A DNA stretch of 16,567 nt from JBEKYH01 sp049511115 (GTDB taxonomy: Bacteria; Planctomycetota; Phycisphaerae; Tepidisphaerales; Tepidisphaeraceae), in contig JBEKYH010000048.1 of the NCBI GenBank assembly GCA_049511115.1, positions 1-16,567 on the forward strand. Direction: 5' to 3'. The position numbers and the translations under genes are program-made. Shown in pieces: positions 6,879-14,020 of this stretch. Numbering within the stretch: position 1 is the stretch's first letter; each line of letters opens with the position of its first letter. Under the pieces are notes generated by a model that was given only the letters and a program-made list of their open reading frames with translations, did no database searches and was not told the origin of the DNA.

Positions 6879-7841
6879 CTAAGGCGCCAACACGATCTTC
6901 CCATACGCCGCCGCGCTCATCACCAGTTCATGCGCCTTGGGCGCCTCCGCCAGCGGCAGCTCACGGTTAATCACCGGACGGAGCGTGCCGTTGGCCAGCC
7001 CCGCTCCCAGCGCCGCATGGGTCGCCTGCAAGTCCGCCGGCGTGGCCGCGTGGAGCGTCATGCCAAGGATTGAGCTCTCCTTCACCATGGTCTGCCGCGG
7101 GTCAATCTGAATCGGCCCACGGCTGCCGATCACCACGACGCGGCCGTTTTTGGCGAGCATCTCCAGATCGCTATTCAGATTTACATTGGCCAGCATCTCC
7201 AGGATCAAATCGAATCCGCGCCCGTCGGTCAGATCGACCAGTTTCTTCTGGTAATCGGGGGCATGGTGATCGATCGCTATATCCGCCCCTTGCTCCTTCA
7301 CCAGCTTCAGCCCTTTTTCCGTGCCGGCCGTCCCATAGACGGTCAACCCCGCCGCCTTGGCAATCTGAACCGCAGCGGTCCCCACCGCGCCGCTGGCCCC
7401 ATGCACCAGCAACGTCTCTCCCGCCATGGCATGAGCACGCGTATGCAGTGCCCTCCACGCCGTCCCATACGGCACACCCAGCGCCGCCCCTTGTGCAAAC
7501 GTGATCGAGTCCGGCAAGCGGTGCAATTGCGCCGCCGTACACAGGGCGAACTGCGCATACGTCCCTGTCACCGAACCATAAATATAAACGCGATCCCCCG
7601 CCTTGAATTCACTGACTTCCGCTCCCACCGCGCGCACCACCCCCGCCCCATCCGTCCCCGGCGTATACGGCAGTGGCGGCCGCATCGGATACTTCCCCGA
7701 ACGCACATACGCCTCAACGGGATTCACTCCCGCCGTCTTGATCTCCACCACGACCTGCCCCGCTCCCGCCTTGGGATCACTAACTTCCTCCAACCGCATC
7801 ACGCTCGGCTCGCCCAACTCATGAACTCGAATCGCTTTCAT
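6879..7841 (-). CDS. Zeta-crystallin-type NADPH:quinone oxidoreductase (MDR family)
   Basis: Medium-chain dehydrogenase/reductase of the quinone oxidoreductase type (320 aa), predicted to reduce quinones or enones with NADPH. The N-terminal GroES-like domain shows 'AGVNPVEAYVRSGKYP' and 'PGTDGAGVV'; the Rossmann fold shows 'HGASGAVGTAAVQIAKAAG' (about 145-163), the nucleotide-binding loop typical of zeta-crystallin. The zinc-binding cysteines of alcohol dehydrogenases are absent, as expected for this subgroup. Length is normal for the family. Its ATG overlaps the TGA of the upstream receiver-like gene (ATGA at 7838-7841), so the two are co-translated. The exact substrate cannot be read from the sequence. 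Confidence 0.92.
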   Translation of the reverse strand: MKAIRVHELGEPSVMRLEEVSDPKAGAGQVVVEIKTAGVNPVEAYVRSGKYPMRPPLPYTPGTDGAGVVRAVGAEVSEFKAGDRVYIYGSVTGTYAQFALCTAAQLHRLPDSITFAQGAALGVPYGTAWRALHTRAHAMAGETLLVHGASGAVGTAAVQIAKAAGLTVYGTAGTEKGLKLVKEQGADIAIDHHAPDYQKKLVDLTDGRGFDLILEMLANVNLNSDLEMLAKNGRVVVIGSRGPIQIDPRQTMVKESSILGMTLHAATPADLQATHAALGAGLANGTLRPVINRELPLAEAPKAHELVMSAAAYGKIVLAP

Positions 7842-8218
7842 ATCGCCACACCCAACCCTTTCTTCAGCAATGCCGTCGCCGTCGGCGAGCCGATGTCACC
7901 CTTTCCAAACCCCTGCAGCGCCCCCGCCTTCACCGCCGCCTCCTGGGCGTCAGCATAGTTGCTGATGAGAATGAACTTCACCGCCGGATAAAGCGCGCGC
8001 AAACGCTGAATCATCTCGATCCCGCCATTTTCGGCGAATCCGAAATCCAGCACGCGATTGACCAGCACGAGATCGGCGCCCTCGCGCAGGGCCGCCTGAA
8101 GCTCCTCTTCGCCATCGACGAGGCGCACCTGCGCCGACTTATCCGCCGAGCGCACGGCCAATCGAAGGTAACTGCCATCCGGCCCGCAATGTCCGACGAG
8201 TAAAACTTTTTTATCCAC
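7838..8218 (-). CDS. Degenerate receiver-domain protein (pseudo-receiver)
   Basis: Single-domain protein of 126 aa with the alternating beta/alpha pattern of response-regulator receivers ('KVLLVG', 'ADLVLVN', 'KFILISNY', 'QGFGKGD'). The phospho-acceptor position is Asn54 rather than Asp, and the N-terminal acidic pair is Gly9-His10, so ordinary phosphorylation should not occur; Ser86 and Lys106 are kept. There is no output domain. The start is GTG at 8218, preceded by an in-frame stop and no Shine-Dalgarno sequence; a -10 (TAAAAT) lies 6 bases upstream, so the transcript may be leaderless. It is followed by an overlapping quinone oxidoreductase gene, making a two-gene operon. Confidence 0.78.
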   Translation of the reverse strand: MDKKVLLVGHCGPDGSYLRLAVRSADKSAQVRLVDGEEELQAALREGADLVLVNRVLDFGFAENGGIEMIQRLRALYPAVKFILISNYADAQEAAVKAGALQGFGKGDIGSPTATALLKKGLGVAI

Positions 8219-8224
8219 GCCCCG

Positions 8225-8253
8225 ATTTTAGCCTGCGACGGGCCGGCCGTCAT
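8225..8253 (-). promoter_or_regulatory. Promoter of the pseudo-receiver/quinone reductase operon
   Basis: ATGACG (4 of 6 to the -35 consensus), 17-bp spacer, TAAAAT (5 of 6 to the -10 consensus) on the minus strand. The -10 ends 6 bases before the GTG start codon, leaving no room for a normal leader. Confidence 0.55.
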
Positions 8254-8310
8254 TTGTTCAAGTTACCGCGACAATCCGGATGTGCCCCAAGAGTTCGCAC
8301 TAAAAACACC

Positions 8311-8347
8311 TTGACACAAGATTTGGTGTATTGATATACTAATACAC
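8311..8347 (+). promoter_or_regulatory. Strong sigma70 promoter with operator-like inverted repeat
   Basis: TTGACA (8311-8316), 18-bp spacer, TATACT (8335-8340). The inverted repeat GTGTATT-N8-AATACAC (8326-8347) covers the -10 and the downstream edge, where a repressor would block RNA polymerase. It drives the thioredoxin-like gene starting at 8381, whose transcript would have a leader of about 34 bases with an AAGGAGAA ribosome site. The repressor is not identified in this window. Confidence 0.7.
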
Positions 8348-8380
8348 ATATTCACCTTTCCCCCCTATGAAGGAGAACTC

Positions 8381-9718
8381 ATGAGGAAGCCACCCCGCTT
8401 GATGAAGTTCATAGTCGCCCTGCTTTCGATTGGCGCAGCCTTGATCGTACCCCGCGCGTCCTTCGCCGCCGACGCCCCCGACCAACCGCCCGCCGCTCTA
8501 CCTACGCCGTCCGCCACGACCGTTTCTCCTGACGCTCAACACGAACTCGACGCCGTACGCGACGCCTACGCGAAACTGAATTCCCTGCAGTTGCATGGCG
8601 TCATGACCGGCGAGATGGAAATGGCCGGCAAAAAGCAATCGCAGCACACCGAGTTCGACTGCACATTCCTCGCCCCCAACCGGTTAAGATTCGTCGACGT
8701 CCCAGCCGCCGGCAATCCCGCTACGACCACATTCGGGTGCACGGGCGATCGCACGTATTACCTGCTCGGCAGCCCCAAGGCGTCCACCTATTGGACCGAA
8801 GCCGCTCCCCAAACCCGCGCCGAATTGGAAACCGCCACCGGCGAGATCGCAACGCGCATTAAGCTCACTGCCGATCCCGGCCTAAAGCTCGTTCTCGCTT
8901 CCGACGCCGCAAAAATGCTGGCCATTTCCGCATCCGACGCCGGCAGCGCCACGCGCGTTACCAAATCTCCCGACGTCTCACTCGATGGCAGGACTTACCA
9001 CGCCCTGACGATTTCCTCCGCGACCATCAGCGTCACTGTCCTCCTCGATCCCCAAACCTACCTTCTCCGCCGCATGTCTCTCACCGGCAAATCTCCCGCC
9101 CCCAATGCCATGTCAGTGTCGATCAACTACGACTACACAACAATCCTCCCCAACGCTGGCCGCCTGACTCCCGAGGACTTCGCCTGGACTCCCCCCGCCG
9201 GCGCCAAGGAAACTCTTACGCCCGCCGAGATATCCACCGCTCTCACCGGCCACCCCGCCCCAGACATCACCCTGCCCGCAACGGATGGAACCTCCGTGAC
9301 AATCTCCCGCCTCAAAGGCAGCGTCGTCGTCCTCGATTTCTGGGCCACCTGGTGCGGCCCATGCGTGCAGTCCTTGCCGCATCTCAATCAATTGTGGGAA
9401 GAAAAACGCAATGCGGATTTGAAGGTCTACGCCGTCGATGAACAAGAATCACAAGATGTGATCGCCCGCTTCATTGTCAAAAATCACTACACCTTCCCCG
9501 TCCTCATGGATAACGCCACCCCAACCGACCCCGCTCACTCCAACGGCTTTGGCCCGGCCTCCCAAGCCTACAAAGTAGCCGGCATCCCTGAGACGGTAAT
9601 CATCGGAAAGGATGGGACCGTGAAATCCGTCCTGATAGGCTTCGGCCCGGATACCGAAAACGCCCTGCGCACGGCCGTCGAAGCAGCGATGACCGGAAAA
9701 GAACGGGGACGCAGCTAG
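8381..9718 (+). CDS. TlpA/ResA-like thioredoxin with N-terminal DUF2092/LolA-like domain
   Basis: Exported thiol-disulfide protein of 445 aa. A signal peptide ends near residue 29 (RASFAADA). Residues about 50-265 look like a DUF2092/LolA-fold lipid- or protein-carrier domain ('YAKLNSLQLHGVMTGEMEMAG', 'TFLAPNRLRFV', 'LLDPQTYLLRRMSL'). Residues about 290-440 are a TlpA-type thioredoxin domain with W324-C325-G326-P327-C328 and the cis-proline loop 'AGIPET'. Such two-domain proteins are common in Planctomycetota and Acidobacteria to my recollection. The start has a well-placed AAGGAGAA. The last six codons and the TAG lie inside a 56-bp palindrome, so the C-terminal KERGRS tail is encoded by the repeat. 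It stands alone, opposite the pseudopilin cluster. Confidence 0.88.
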   Translation: MRKPPRLMKFIVALLSIGAALIVPRASFAADAPDQPPAALPTPSATTVSPDAQHELDAVRDAYAKLNSLQLHGVMTGEMEMAGKKQSQHTEFDCTFLAPNRLRFVDVPAAGNPATTTFGCTGDRTYYLLGSPKASTYWTEAAPQTRAELETATGEIATRIKLTADPGLKLVLASDAAKMLAISASDAGSATRVTKSPDVSLDGRTYHALTISSATISVTVLLDPQTYLLRRMSLTGKSPAPNAMSVSINYDYTTILPNAGRLTPEDFAWTPPAGAKETLTPAEISTALTGHPAPDITLPATDGTSVTISRLKGSVVVLDFWATWCGPCVQSLPHLNQLWEEKRNADLKVYAVDEQESQDVIARFIVKNHYTFPVLMDNATPTDPAHSNGFGPASQAYKVAGIPETVIIGKDGTVKSVLIGFGPDTENALRTAVEAAMTGKERGRS

Positions 9719-9750
9719 TTTTTAAACTAGCTGCGTCCCCGTTCTTTTCC
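9695..9750. repeat. 56-bp perfect palindrome, REP-like, bidirectional terminator
   Basis: Two perfect 27-base arms (9695-9721 and 9724-9750) around a 2-base centre. It lies between the convergent thioredoxin-like gene and the GspJ-like gene, includes the stop codon of the former, and has A/T-rich arm ends, so it probably terminates transcription both ways. The perfect arms are longer than needed for a terminator, which suggests a mobile REP-like palindrome. Confidence 0.75.
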
Positions 9751-9763
9751 TTAATGGCATTGC

Positions 9764-10597
9764 CTAATTCGGCTGCGTCGTCGGCGCCCGCAGCATCGCC
9801 GTGTCGTACTGGGTCGCGGTGCCCTGCGGAGATCGATTGAAGACCAACGTGTATTCGACAACCGGCCGCTGCGTCGTGCTGGTCGGCCAATCCACCGCGA
9901 ACGTCGCGCCGGTGACGTTATGGCCGATGGGCGTGCGCATCACATAGTTATTCAACAGTCCCTCAAACGTCGCCACCCAGCTTGCGCTGTCGATATTCGA
10001 CCAGTTCAACCCCTGCCCGGCGGCGGTCTGCTGCGACGTGGTCATGGTCGCGTAGGGAATGGGCTGATACAGCCAAAGCGTTTGCGTTGTGGGATCATGC
10101 ACGATGAGTTCCATTTCCCCGATTTCCGGCCCCCCGTCCTGCTGTCCCAGCCAACCGTCGTACGCCCAGAAGAACACATATCCCGGCGTCGTCGCCGAAC
10201 CGTTCAACGACCCCGCCGATACGGCCCCGATATATTTCGCGGATGAAAGATAATGTCGCACCCGCGCGTTGACCTGGGCTGACTGCACTTCCAGCGACTG
10301 CGTCCCATCCCCCGCCTGCCACCCCTGCGAGACACTGAGCATCACCGCCGCCAGTGCCGACATCACGGTCGCGCTGATCGCCATCGCGATCAGCATCTCC
10401 ACCAGCGTGAAACCGGATCGCGCCGGACCAGATGAAATGAACGCTGAGGCGCAGAGGCGCCGAGGAAGAGAAGACGAGAAATCAAATTCAGAATTGTATT
10501 CTCTGCGTTTCCGACCTCTGCGCCTCTGTGCCTCAGCGTTCATTCCTCTTGAATGATCGCCAGAAACTCCATGCGCGAATCGGGTATCGTGCTTCAT
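9764..10597 (-). CDS. Minor pseudopilin, GspJ-like, with repeat-derived leader
   Basis: Prepilin-type protein of 277 aa. The processing site and helix are 'SG^FTLVEMLIAMAISATVMSALAAV', with the +5 Glu present; the rest is a soluble Trp/Tyr-rich domain, similar in size to GspJ/PulJ of type II secretion or minor type IV pilins. The leader before the cleavage site is 62 residues, far longer than usual. Most of it (residues about 19-54, 'MNAEAQRRR' to 'RLCASAF') is translated from a dispersed inverted repeat at 10436-10544 inserted at the 5' end of the gene. No ATG, GTG or TTG lies between the repeat and the cleavage site, so translation must run through the repeat or use a rare start. It begins 7 bases after the GspI-like gene's stop and is the last gene of the cluster. 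Confidence 0.82.
   Translation of the reverse strand: MKHDTRFAHGVSGDHSRGMNAEAQRRRGRKRREYNSEFDFSSSLPRRLCASAFISSGPARSGFTLVEMLIAMAISATVMSALAAVMLSVSQGWQAGDGTQSLEVQSAQVNARVRHYLSSAKYIGAVSAGSLNGSATTPGYVFFWAYDGWLGQQDGGPEIGEMELIVHDPTTQTLWLYQPIPYATMTTSQQTAAGQGLNWSNIDSASWVATFEGLLNNYVMRTPIGHNVTGATFAVDWPTSTTQRPVVEYTLVFNRSPQGTATQYDTAMLRAPTTQPN
10436..10544. repeat. Dispersed 'NAEAQRRRG' inverted repeat inside pseudopilin gene
   Basis: About 109 bp with imperfect terminal inverted repeats: the left arm begins AATGAACGCTGAGGC and the right arm ends GCCTCAGCGTTCATT, with about 30 bases pairing on each side around an A/T-rich centre. It resembles repeats that give spurious 'NAEAQRRG/LCASAFI' peptides in many bacterial genomes (my recollection). 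A half copy lies at 13091-13142. Confidence 0.8.
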
Positions 10598-10604
10598 TGG
10601 ATCT

Positions 10605-11168
10605 TCAGCGTGTAAACGTGTAATTCGTCACCACCCGCTGCAACTTGACTGTCTGCCCCGACGGCGTCGTCACCGTGACTGTCACCAGCGCAAAATCGGT
10701 GCTCGGCGACACGCTGTCCCCGCTGGGCGTCGACCCAAGCTGCACCGACACGGCGCGCGTATACGTCTGGCCTGCCGTCAAATTCAGCGATGTTCCGCCC
10801 AGAGTCGAAAGGCTTGCGCCGTTGTCCGTGTAGAGGTTGTAATCACCGACGCCGGCAAATGTGGAACGAGCGGTTGTTTTGGCTACGGCCACGGGCGTTG
10901 TCGTTCCTGTGGTGGGATCGGTAAGCGGCTTGGAGGCGATCTCTTCGAGCAATTGCCGGCCCAGGGCGATGGCCGTGGCCGTCTGGTTCTGCACCATCGT
11001 TTGCTGATAACTGGCGGCCAGTAGTTGGCCGACGCCGGCGACCAGGATGGATAAGACCGCGGCGGCAAGCAGACTTTCCACCAGCGTAAACCCCCGCCGG
11101 CCAGCGCCGCCGCGCCTTGATGCGGACTTAATCGATGCGGACTTAGTAGCTCGAGAAAGGAACGCCAT
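10605..11168 (-). CDS. Minor pseudopilin, GspI/PilV-like
   Basis: Prepilin-type protein of 187 aa with 'RRG^FTLVESLLAAAVLSILVAGVGQLL' and the +5 Glu, followed by 'QQTMVQNQTATAIALGRQLLEEIASKPL'. The Ala-rich helix followed by a segment ending in LLEEI is characteristic of GspI/PilV-like minor pseudopilins, and the size fits. The downstream domain is Thr/Ser-rich ('PTTGTTTPVAV', 'VTVTVTTPSGQT'). The ATG at 11168 is preferred over 11177 because GGGGA is then 9-10 bases upstream. The gene starts inside the end of the GspG-like gene (overlap of about 26 bases), which suggests translational coupling. A short direct repeat of AAGTCCGCATC encodes the KSAS repeat of the leader. Confidence 0.85.
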   Translation of the reverse strand: MAFLSRATKSASIKSASRRGGAGRRGFTLVESLLAAAVLSILVAGVGQLLAASYQQTMVQNQTATAIALGRQLLEEIASKPLTDPTTGTTTPVAVAKTTARSTFAGVGDYNLYTDNGASLSTLGGTSLNLTAGQTYTRAVSVQLGSTPSGDSVSPSTDFALVTVTVTTPSGQTVKLQRVVTNYTFTR

Positions 11169-11694
11169 CAGTGTCATTCCCCATCAGGTTCGGCTCGATC
11201 GTTTGCGTCTGCGGCTGGTAATAAAAGCCCGTCGTCCCGTCCGGCGCTGGAATCGGCTGGTTGTTCGCGATCACCGTCACCGTGTTCAGACTATTGACCG
11301 GATTGTTCGGCATCTGGCTAAGGTACGGGCCGTATTGAAATACATCCGAATAGGTGGCGCTCAAATTCGCGTTCTGGTCGGAGTACTCCGTCATCTGGTT
11401 CACGAAATCCGCCGTCGTCGGAGTCGCCGCCACATTTCCGCCCGGATAACCCGGGGCAACGTCCAGATGCTGGGCCGCATACACGATGAATTGCGTCCGC
11501 AGATAGCGCAGTTCATCCTTCAGCGTATTCTGCCGCGACAATTGGCTGGCATTGGAAAACTGCGGGATCACGATCGCCGCCAGGATTCCCAGAATGACCA
11601 CCACGATCAGAATTTCGATCAGCGTAAATCCCGCGGTTCCAAGGGCGCCGGCCGGGCCGCGGCCCTTTCCATTCTTGATCCGGGTGTTACTCAT
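11143..11694 (-). CDS. GspG-like pseudopilin
   Basis: Prepilin-type protein of 183 aa. The leader 'MSNTRIKNGKGRGPAGALGTAG' precedes 'FTLIEILIVVVILGILAAIVIPQF', with +5 Glu, the most GspG-like helix sequence. The soluble part has 'LKDELRYLRTQFIVYAAQH' and 'YGPYLSQMPNNPVN', which match the structural pattern of GspG pseudopilins without the classical calcium-site ending. It probably builds the pseudopilus of a type II secretion or related system. A GGGCAGG sequence lies upstream of the ATG. It is the middle gene of the cluster: the two tandem pseudopilin genes are upstream and the GspI-like gene overlaps its 3' end. No secretion ATPase or secretin gene is in the window. Confidence 0.88.
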   Translation of the reverse strand: MSNTRIKNGKGRGPAGALGTAGFTLIEILIVVVILGILAAIVIPQFSNASQLSRQNTLKDELRYLRTQFIVYAAQHLDVAPGYPGGNVAATPTTADFVNQMTEYSDQNANLSATYSDVFQYGPYLSQMPNNPVNSLNTVTVIANNQPIPAPDGTTGFYYQPQTQTIEPNLMGNDTDGVPFSSY

Positions 11695-11751
11695 AAATCA
11701 AACCTGCCCTTGCATTGAAGTCCCTCTCGCACTTCGGCCGACGCATTGAAG

Positions 11752-11782
11752 CGGCCGGCCAGCCCTTCGGCTGGCGCGGCCG
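11752..11782 (-). terminator. Terminator-like hairpin after tandem pseudopilin 1
   Basis: GC-rich hairpin, 13-base arm (11752-11764) pairing with 11769-11782 with one bulged base and a CTTC loop. The T tract on the minus side is poor (CTTCAATGC), so it may only partly stop transcription or protect the 3' end. It matches in position and style the stronger terminator after the sister gene. Confidence 0.45.
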
Positions 11783-11807
11783 TGAATGGCTCTCTTGCCG
11801 CCTCGGC

Positions 11808-12278
11808 TTAGTTGCCCGTATCCGAAGCCGTTCCCACGGAATTCGCGCCGGTGAACGATCCGGTCGCGGCCGTGTAATACCACCCCGTCGTCGTCGCGGC
11901 GGCTGTTCCCGTCGCCACCACCGTCGACGAATTCGTCAGCGGGTTAACCGGGGTCGCCTGCAAATAAGGCCCGAACGAGCTGGTCGCCAGGAAGCCGGTG
12001 CTTCCCTGGAACGTGCCGTTCACGTCCGTGATATCCGTCAACTGATCCCAGTTGGTCAGCAACGCCGGCGGTGTGTCATTGTGTTGCAGCATGTACAGCG
12101 AAATCTGGCTCTTGATCGTCTGGTCCTGGCTGGCCATGTTGCTCTTGCGGGCGTCCGTGCTGGCGTTGGTGAACTGCGGGATCACGATCGCCGCCAGGAT
12201 GCCCAGGATGATCACGACGATCAGAATTTCCACGAGCGTAAAGCCTTTTCGGCTTGTCTGTTTTCGAGTCACGGTCAT
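11808..12278 (-). CDS. GspG-like pseudopilin, tandem copy 1
   Basis: Prepilin-type protein of 156 aa with 'SRKG^FTLVEILIVVIILGILAAIVIPQF' followed by 'TNASTDARKSNMASQDQTIKSQISLYMLQHNDTPP', a soluble domain ending 'SDTGN'. It is almost identical to the protein at 13223-13708, differing mainly in the leader and a few residues in the last third. The start at 12278 has GAGGAGA at good spacing; the frame extends to 12374 without a better start. It is a single gene behind a very long non-coding leader that contains a structured RNA candidate. A major pseudopilin or pilin role is likely because of the duplication; the exact system is not resolved. Confidence 0.9.
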   Translation of the reverse strand: MTVTRKQTSRKGFTLVEILIVVIILGILAAIVIPQFTNASTDARKSNMASQDQTIKSQISLYMLQHNDTPPALLTNWDQLTDITDVNGTFQGSTGFLATSSFGPYLQATPVNPLTNSSTVVATGTAAATTTGWYYTAATGSFTGANSVGTASDTGN

Positions 12279-12723
12279 GAGATGTCTCCTCAAAATGGTT
12301 GTCCTTATGGGTCTATTTAAACAAGCGCCGCGCGGCGCCAATTGATTGCATTCAATGCAATCAACATCCTGCAAGTCGGCGGTCCGCGCCAGTCATCTCA
12401 TCTCATGAGTTGCCCGTGACGGCACAAAAGCGTCCGCATTGTCTTGGACCGGCGTTCATTTCTCGGCCGGACCAAACTCCCCAGAACCTGCCTCCTTTCG
12501 CATTCGCGCCCTCCGTAACGCCATTCGAAGAATCTCGTTGATTCCGCCCAATTCCGTCCCGCGTCCGTGCGGGCCGCATACTCCCCTCATCGACGCCCTG
12601 ATGCGCCGACTTAATCACCCTGGTTTGCCCGGATTCTCCGGGAAAACCAAGCCTGCGCAGGCCCACAAGGCCCGCACAAACCACCCAACCCTAAGACCGA
12701 TAAGGAAAGCCCAGGACATGACC
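12279..12723. other. Lower part of long leader, tandem pseudopilin 1 (no gene seen)
   Basis: Non-coding between the RNA candidate and the start codon. It holds a perfect 9-bp hairpin (12342-12350 with 12356-12364), a palindromic GC hairpin at 12325-12338, and a 12-bp hairpin with one mismatch at 12622-12648. The segment GCGAAAGGAGGC is shared with the matching leader of tandem copy 2, but the rest is diverged. Reading frames here are short and not shared between the two leaders. Confidence 0.6.
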
Positions 12724-12989
12724 GTCCGCGAGCATCCCTTCGGCAACGCCCTCGGCCCGCTTCGCAAGCAACTCGCTCTAAAATAAAAGCTCGCTCACTC
12801 GCTCCGCTCGGGGCCGGGCGCTTTGCGCATCACCGGGACTTTCATCCGGATGAGCCGAGCCGCGCCACCGCGTTCTCGGCGCCGCCTTCCAGCGGCTTAG
12901 CCCTTATCGTGGATATCTCTCGCCGCGGCTTGCATCGCGATCCACCTAAGGATCACCACGCTAACCGCTCATCTGATGACCTACGATTC
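12724..12989 (-). ncRNA. Structured RNA candidate, copy 1, upstream of pseudopilin
   Basis: Minus-strand 5' part of the leader, similar to 14021-14260. In order it has: GAAUCGUAGGUCAU (12976-12989); a long hairpin closed by GCGGUU/AGCCGC; AAGGGCUAA; a hairpin GCCGCU-GGAA-GGCGGC with a GNRA loop; a hairpin closed by GCCGAG/CUCGGC; a helix UCAUC/GGUGA; the conserved block UGAUGCGCAAAGCGCCCGG; a stem closed by CGGCCC/GGGCCG; and a GAGGGCGUUGCC 3' hairpin. Several helices keep pairing while changing sequence relative to copy 2, which is what a functional RNA would show. It does not match a family I can name. It may be a cis-acting riboswitch-like leader or a separate small RNA. Confidence 0.55.
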
Positions 12990-13006
12990 AATCACCCGAG
13001 AGTCAA
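12978..13006 (-). promoter_or_regulatory. Possible promoter of RNA candidate copy 1
   Basis: TTGACT, 17-bp spacer, TAGGTC on the minus strand. The -35 is good (5 of 6), the -10 is poor, but both boxes and the spacing are exactly conserved in front of copy 2. Confidence 0.35.
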
Positions 13007-13090
13007 ACTCCTCACAATTTTTGTATTTGGGCAACTGCTGCGACCTTGGCAAACCAGGATGGCTTTGGATCACGCCCCAAGGAATTTGAG

Positions 13091-13142
13091 TTCTCCGCAT
13101 TTTCTTCCTCTGGGCCTCGGCGCCTCGGCGTTCATTCCTCTT
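13091..13142. repeat. Half copy of the 'NAEAQRRRG' dispersed repeat
   Basis: About 52 bases matching the right arm of the element at 10436-10544 and sharing the extra CCTCTT at its outer edge. The partner arm is missing, so this is a decayed or truncated copy. It lies in the spacer between terminator and leader of the tandem pseudopilin genes. Confidence 0.7.
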
Positions 13143-13159
13143 CACGAATGCCGTACCGC

Positions 13160-13201
13160 GCAAACAAAAGCGGCCGGCGAACCCCTCGGTTCGCCGGCCG
13201 C
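13160..13201 (-). terminator. Intrinsic terminator of tandem pseudopilin 2
   Basis: Perfect 14-bp GC-rich stem (13170-13183 with 13188-13201), 4-base loop, followed on the minus strand by TTTTGTTTG. It lies 21 bases after the stop codon, so this gene is transcribed as its own unit. Confidence 0.85.
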
Positions 13202-13222
13202 GAAAGCTCAACCGCGTTTGGC

Positions 13223-13708
13223 TTAGTTACCCGTATCGGACGGTACTCCGAGCGTATTGGCGCCCTGGAACGCGCCGGTCGCGGCGGTGTAATACCACCC
13301 GGTCGTCGTCGCGGCCGCCGTTCCCGCGGCCACCACCGTCGACGAATTCGTCAGCGGGTTGACCGGAACGGCCTGCAAATACGGCCCGAACGAGCTGGTC
13401 GCCAGGAAGCCGGCGCTGCCCTGGAACACGCCATTGACGTCGGTGATATTGGTCAACTGGTCCCACGCCGTCAGCAATGCCGGCGGGGTGTCATTGTGTT
13501 GCAGCATGTACAGCGAAATCTGGCTCTTGATGGTCTGGTCCTGGCTGGCCATGTTGCTCTTGCGAGCATCGGTGCTGGCGTTGGTGAACTGCGGGATCAC
13601 AATTGCCGCCAAAATGCCCAGGATGATCACGACGATCAGAATTTCCACGAGCGTAAAGCCGCGGCGTGACGTGCCCGCGGAGCGAACGGATGTTCTACTA
13701 ATTGACAT
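13223..13708 (-). CDS. GspG-like pseudopilin, tandem copy 2
   Basis: Prepilin-type protein of 161 aa with 'SRRG^FTLVEILIVVIILGILAAIVIPQF', nearly identical to tandem copy 1 through the helix and central domain. Differences cluster in the leader and in the C-terminal third (for example 'TAWDQLTNITDVNGVFQGSAG' against 'TNWDQLTDITDVNGTFQGSTG'). The start has GAGGAGA 6-7 bases upstream. It is preceded by a leader containing the second copy of the RNA candidate and followed by a strong terminator. The duplication covers gene and leader, so it is a segmental tandem duplication rather than gene copying alone. Confidence 0.9.
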   Translation of the reverse strand: MSISRTSVRSAGTSRRGFTLVEILIVVIILGILAAIVIPQFTNASTDARKSNMASQDQTIKSQISLYMLQHNDTPPALLTAWDQLTNITDVNGVFQGSAGFLATSSFGPYLQAVPVNPLTNSSTVVAAGTAAATTTGWYYTAATGAFQGANTLGVPSDTGN

Positions 13709-14020
13709 GGGATTTCTCCTCTACTAATTGAGTCCTTGTCGGTCCGTTGGGCTTTTAATCGCACGGCGACACGCCGCGCCAGGCCCGTCATCCTTCTTTC
13801 AATCGGAACAATCACCAGCCGACTTTCGGGCCTTCACATCGCCCGCGACCTCAGTGCATGGACCGCATAAAAACGGCCTTTTGCAGTCACTGAAGTGTCG
13901 GCTCCGGTCGCCTCCTTTCGCTCTTCGCCCCGCGAAAAACCGGCCGATTTCGCCCGATAATCGCCAAGGCAAAACCCAATGGAACCTTCGAGGACCGACA
14001 GGCAAGTCGAGGACCAACAC
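13709..14020. other. Lower part of long leader, tandem pseudopilin 2 (no gene seen)
   Basis: Non-coding segment between the RNA candidate and the start codon. It shares GCGAAAGGAGGC with the other leader and little else. No credible reading frame: short frames present on either strand are not conserved in leader 1. Confidence 0.6.

Noticed and set aside
12403..12786. Short frames on both strands in leader 1
   Set aside because: No homologous frame in leader 2, no ribosome site that fits, low-complexity composition.
12840..12900. RNase P RNA or group II intron domain V
   Set aside because: GAAAGUCC in copy 1 resembles a piece of RNase P RNA, but it is absent from copy 2 and no other conserved core element is present.
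13046..13669. 207-residue plus-strand frame rich in Arg
   Set aside because: Antisense of the tandem pseudopilin 2; the same kind of frame appears opposite copy 1, as expected from high GC.
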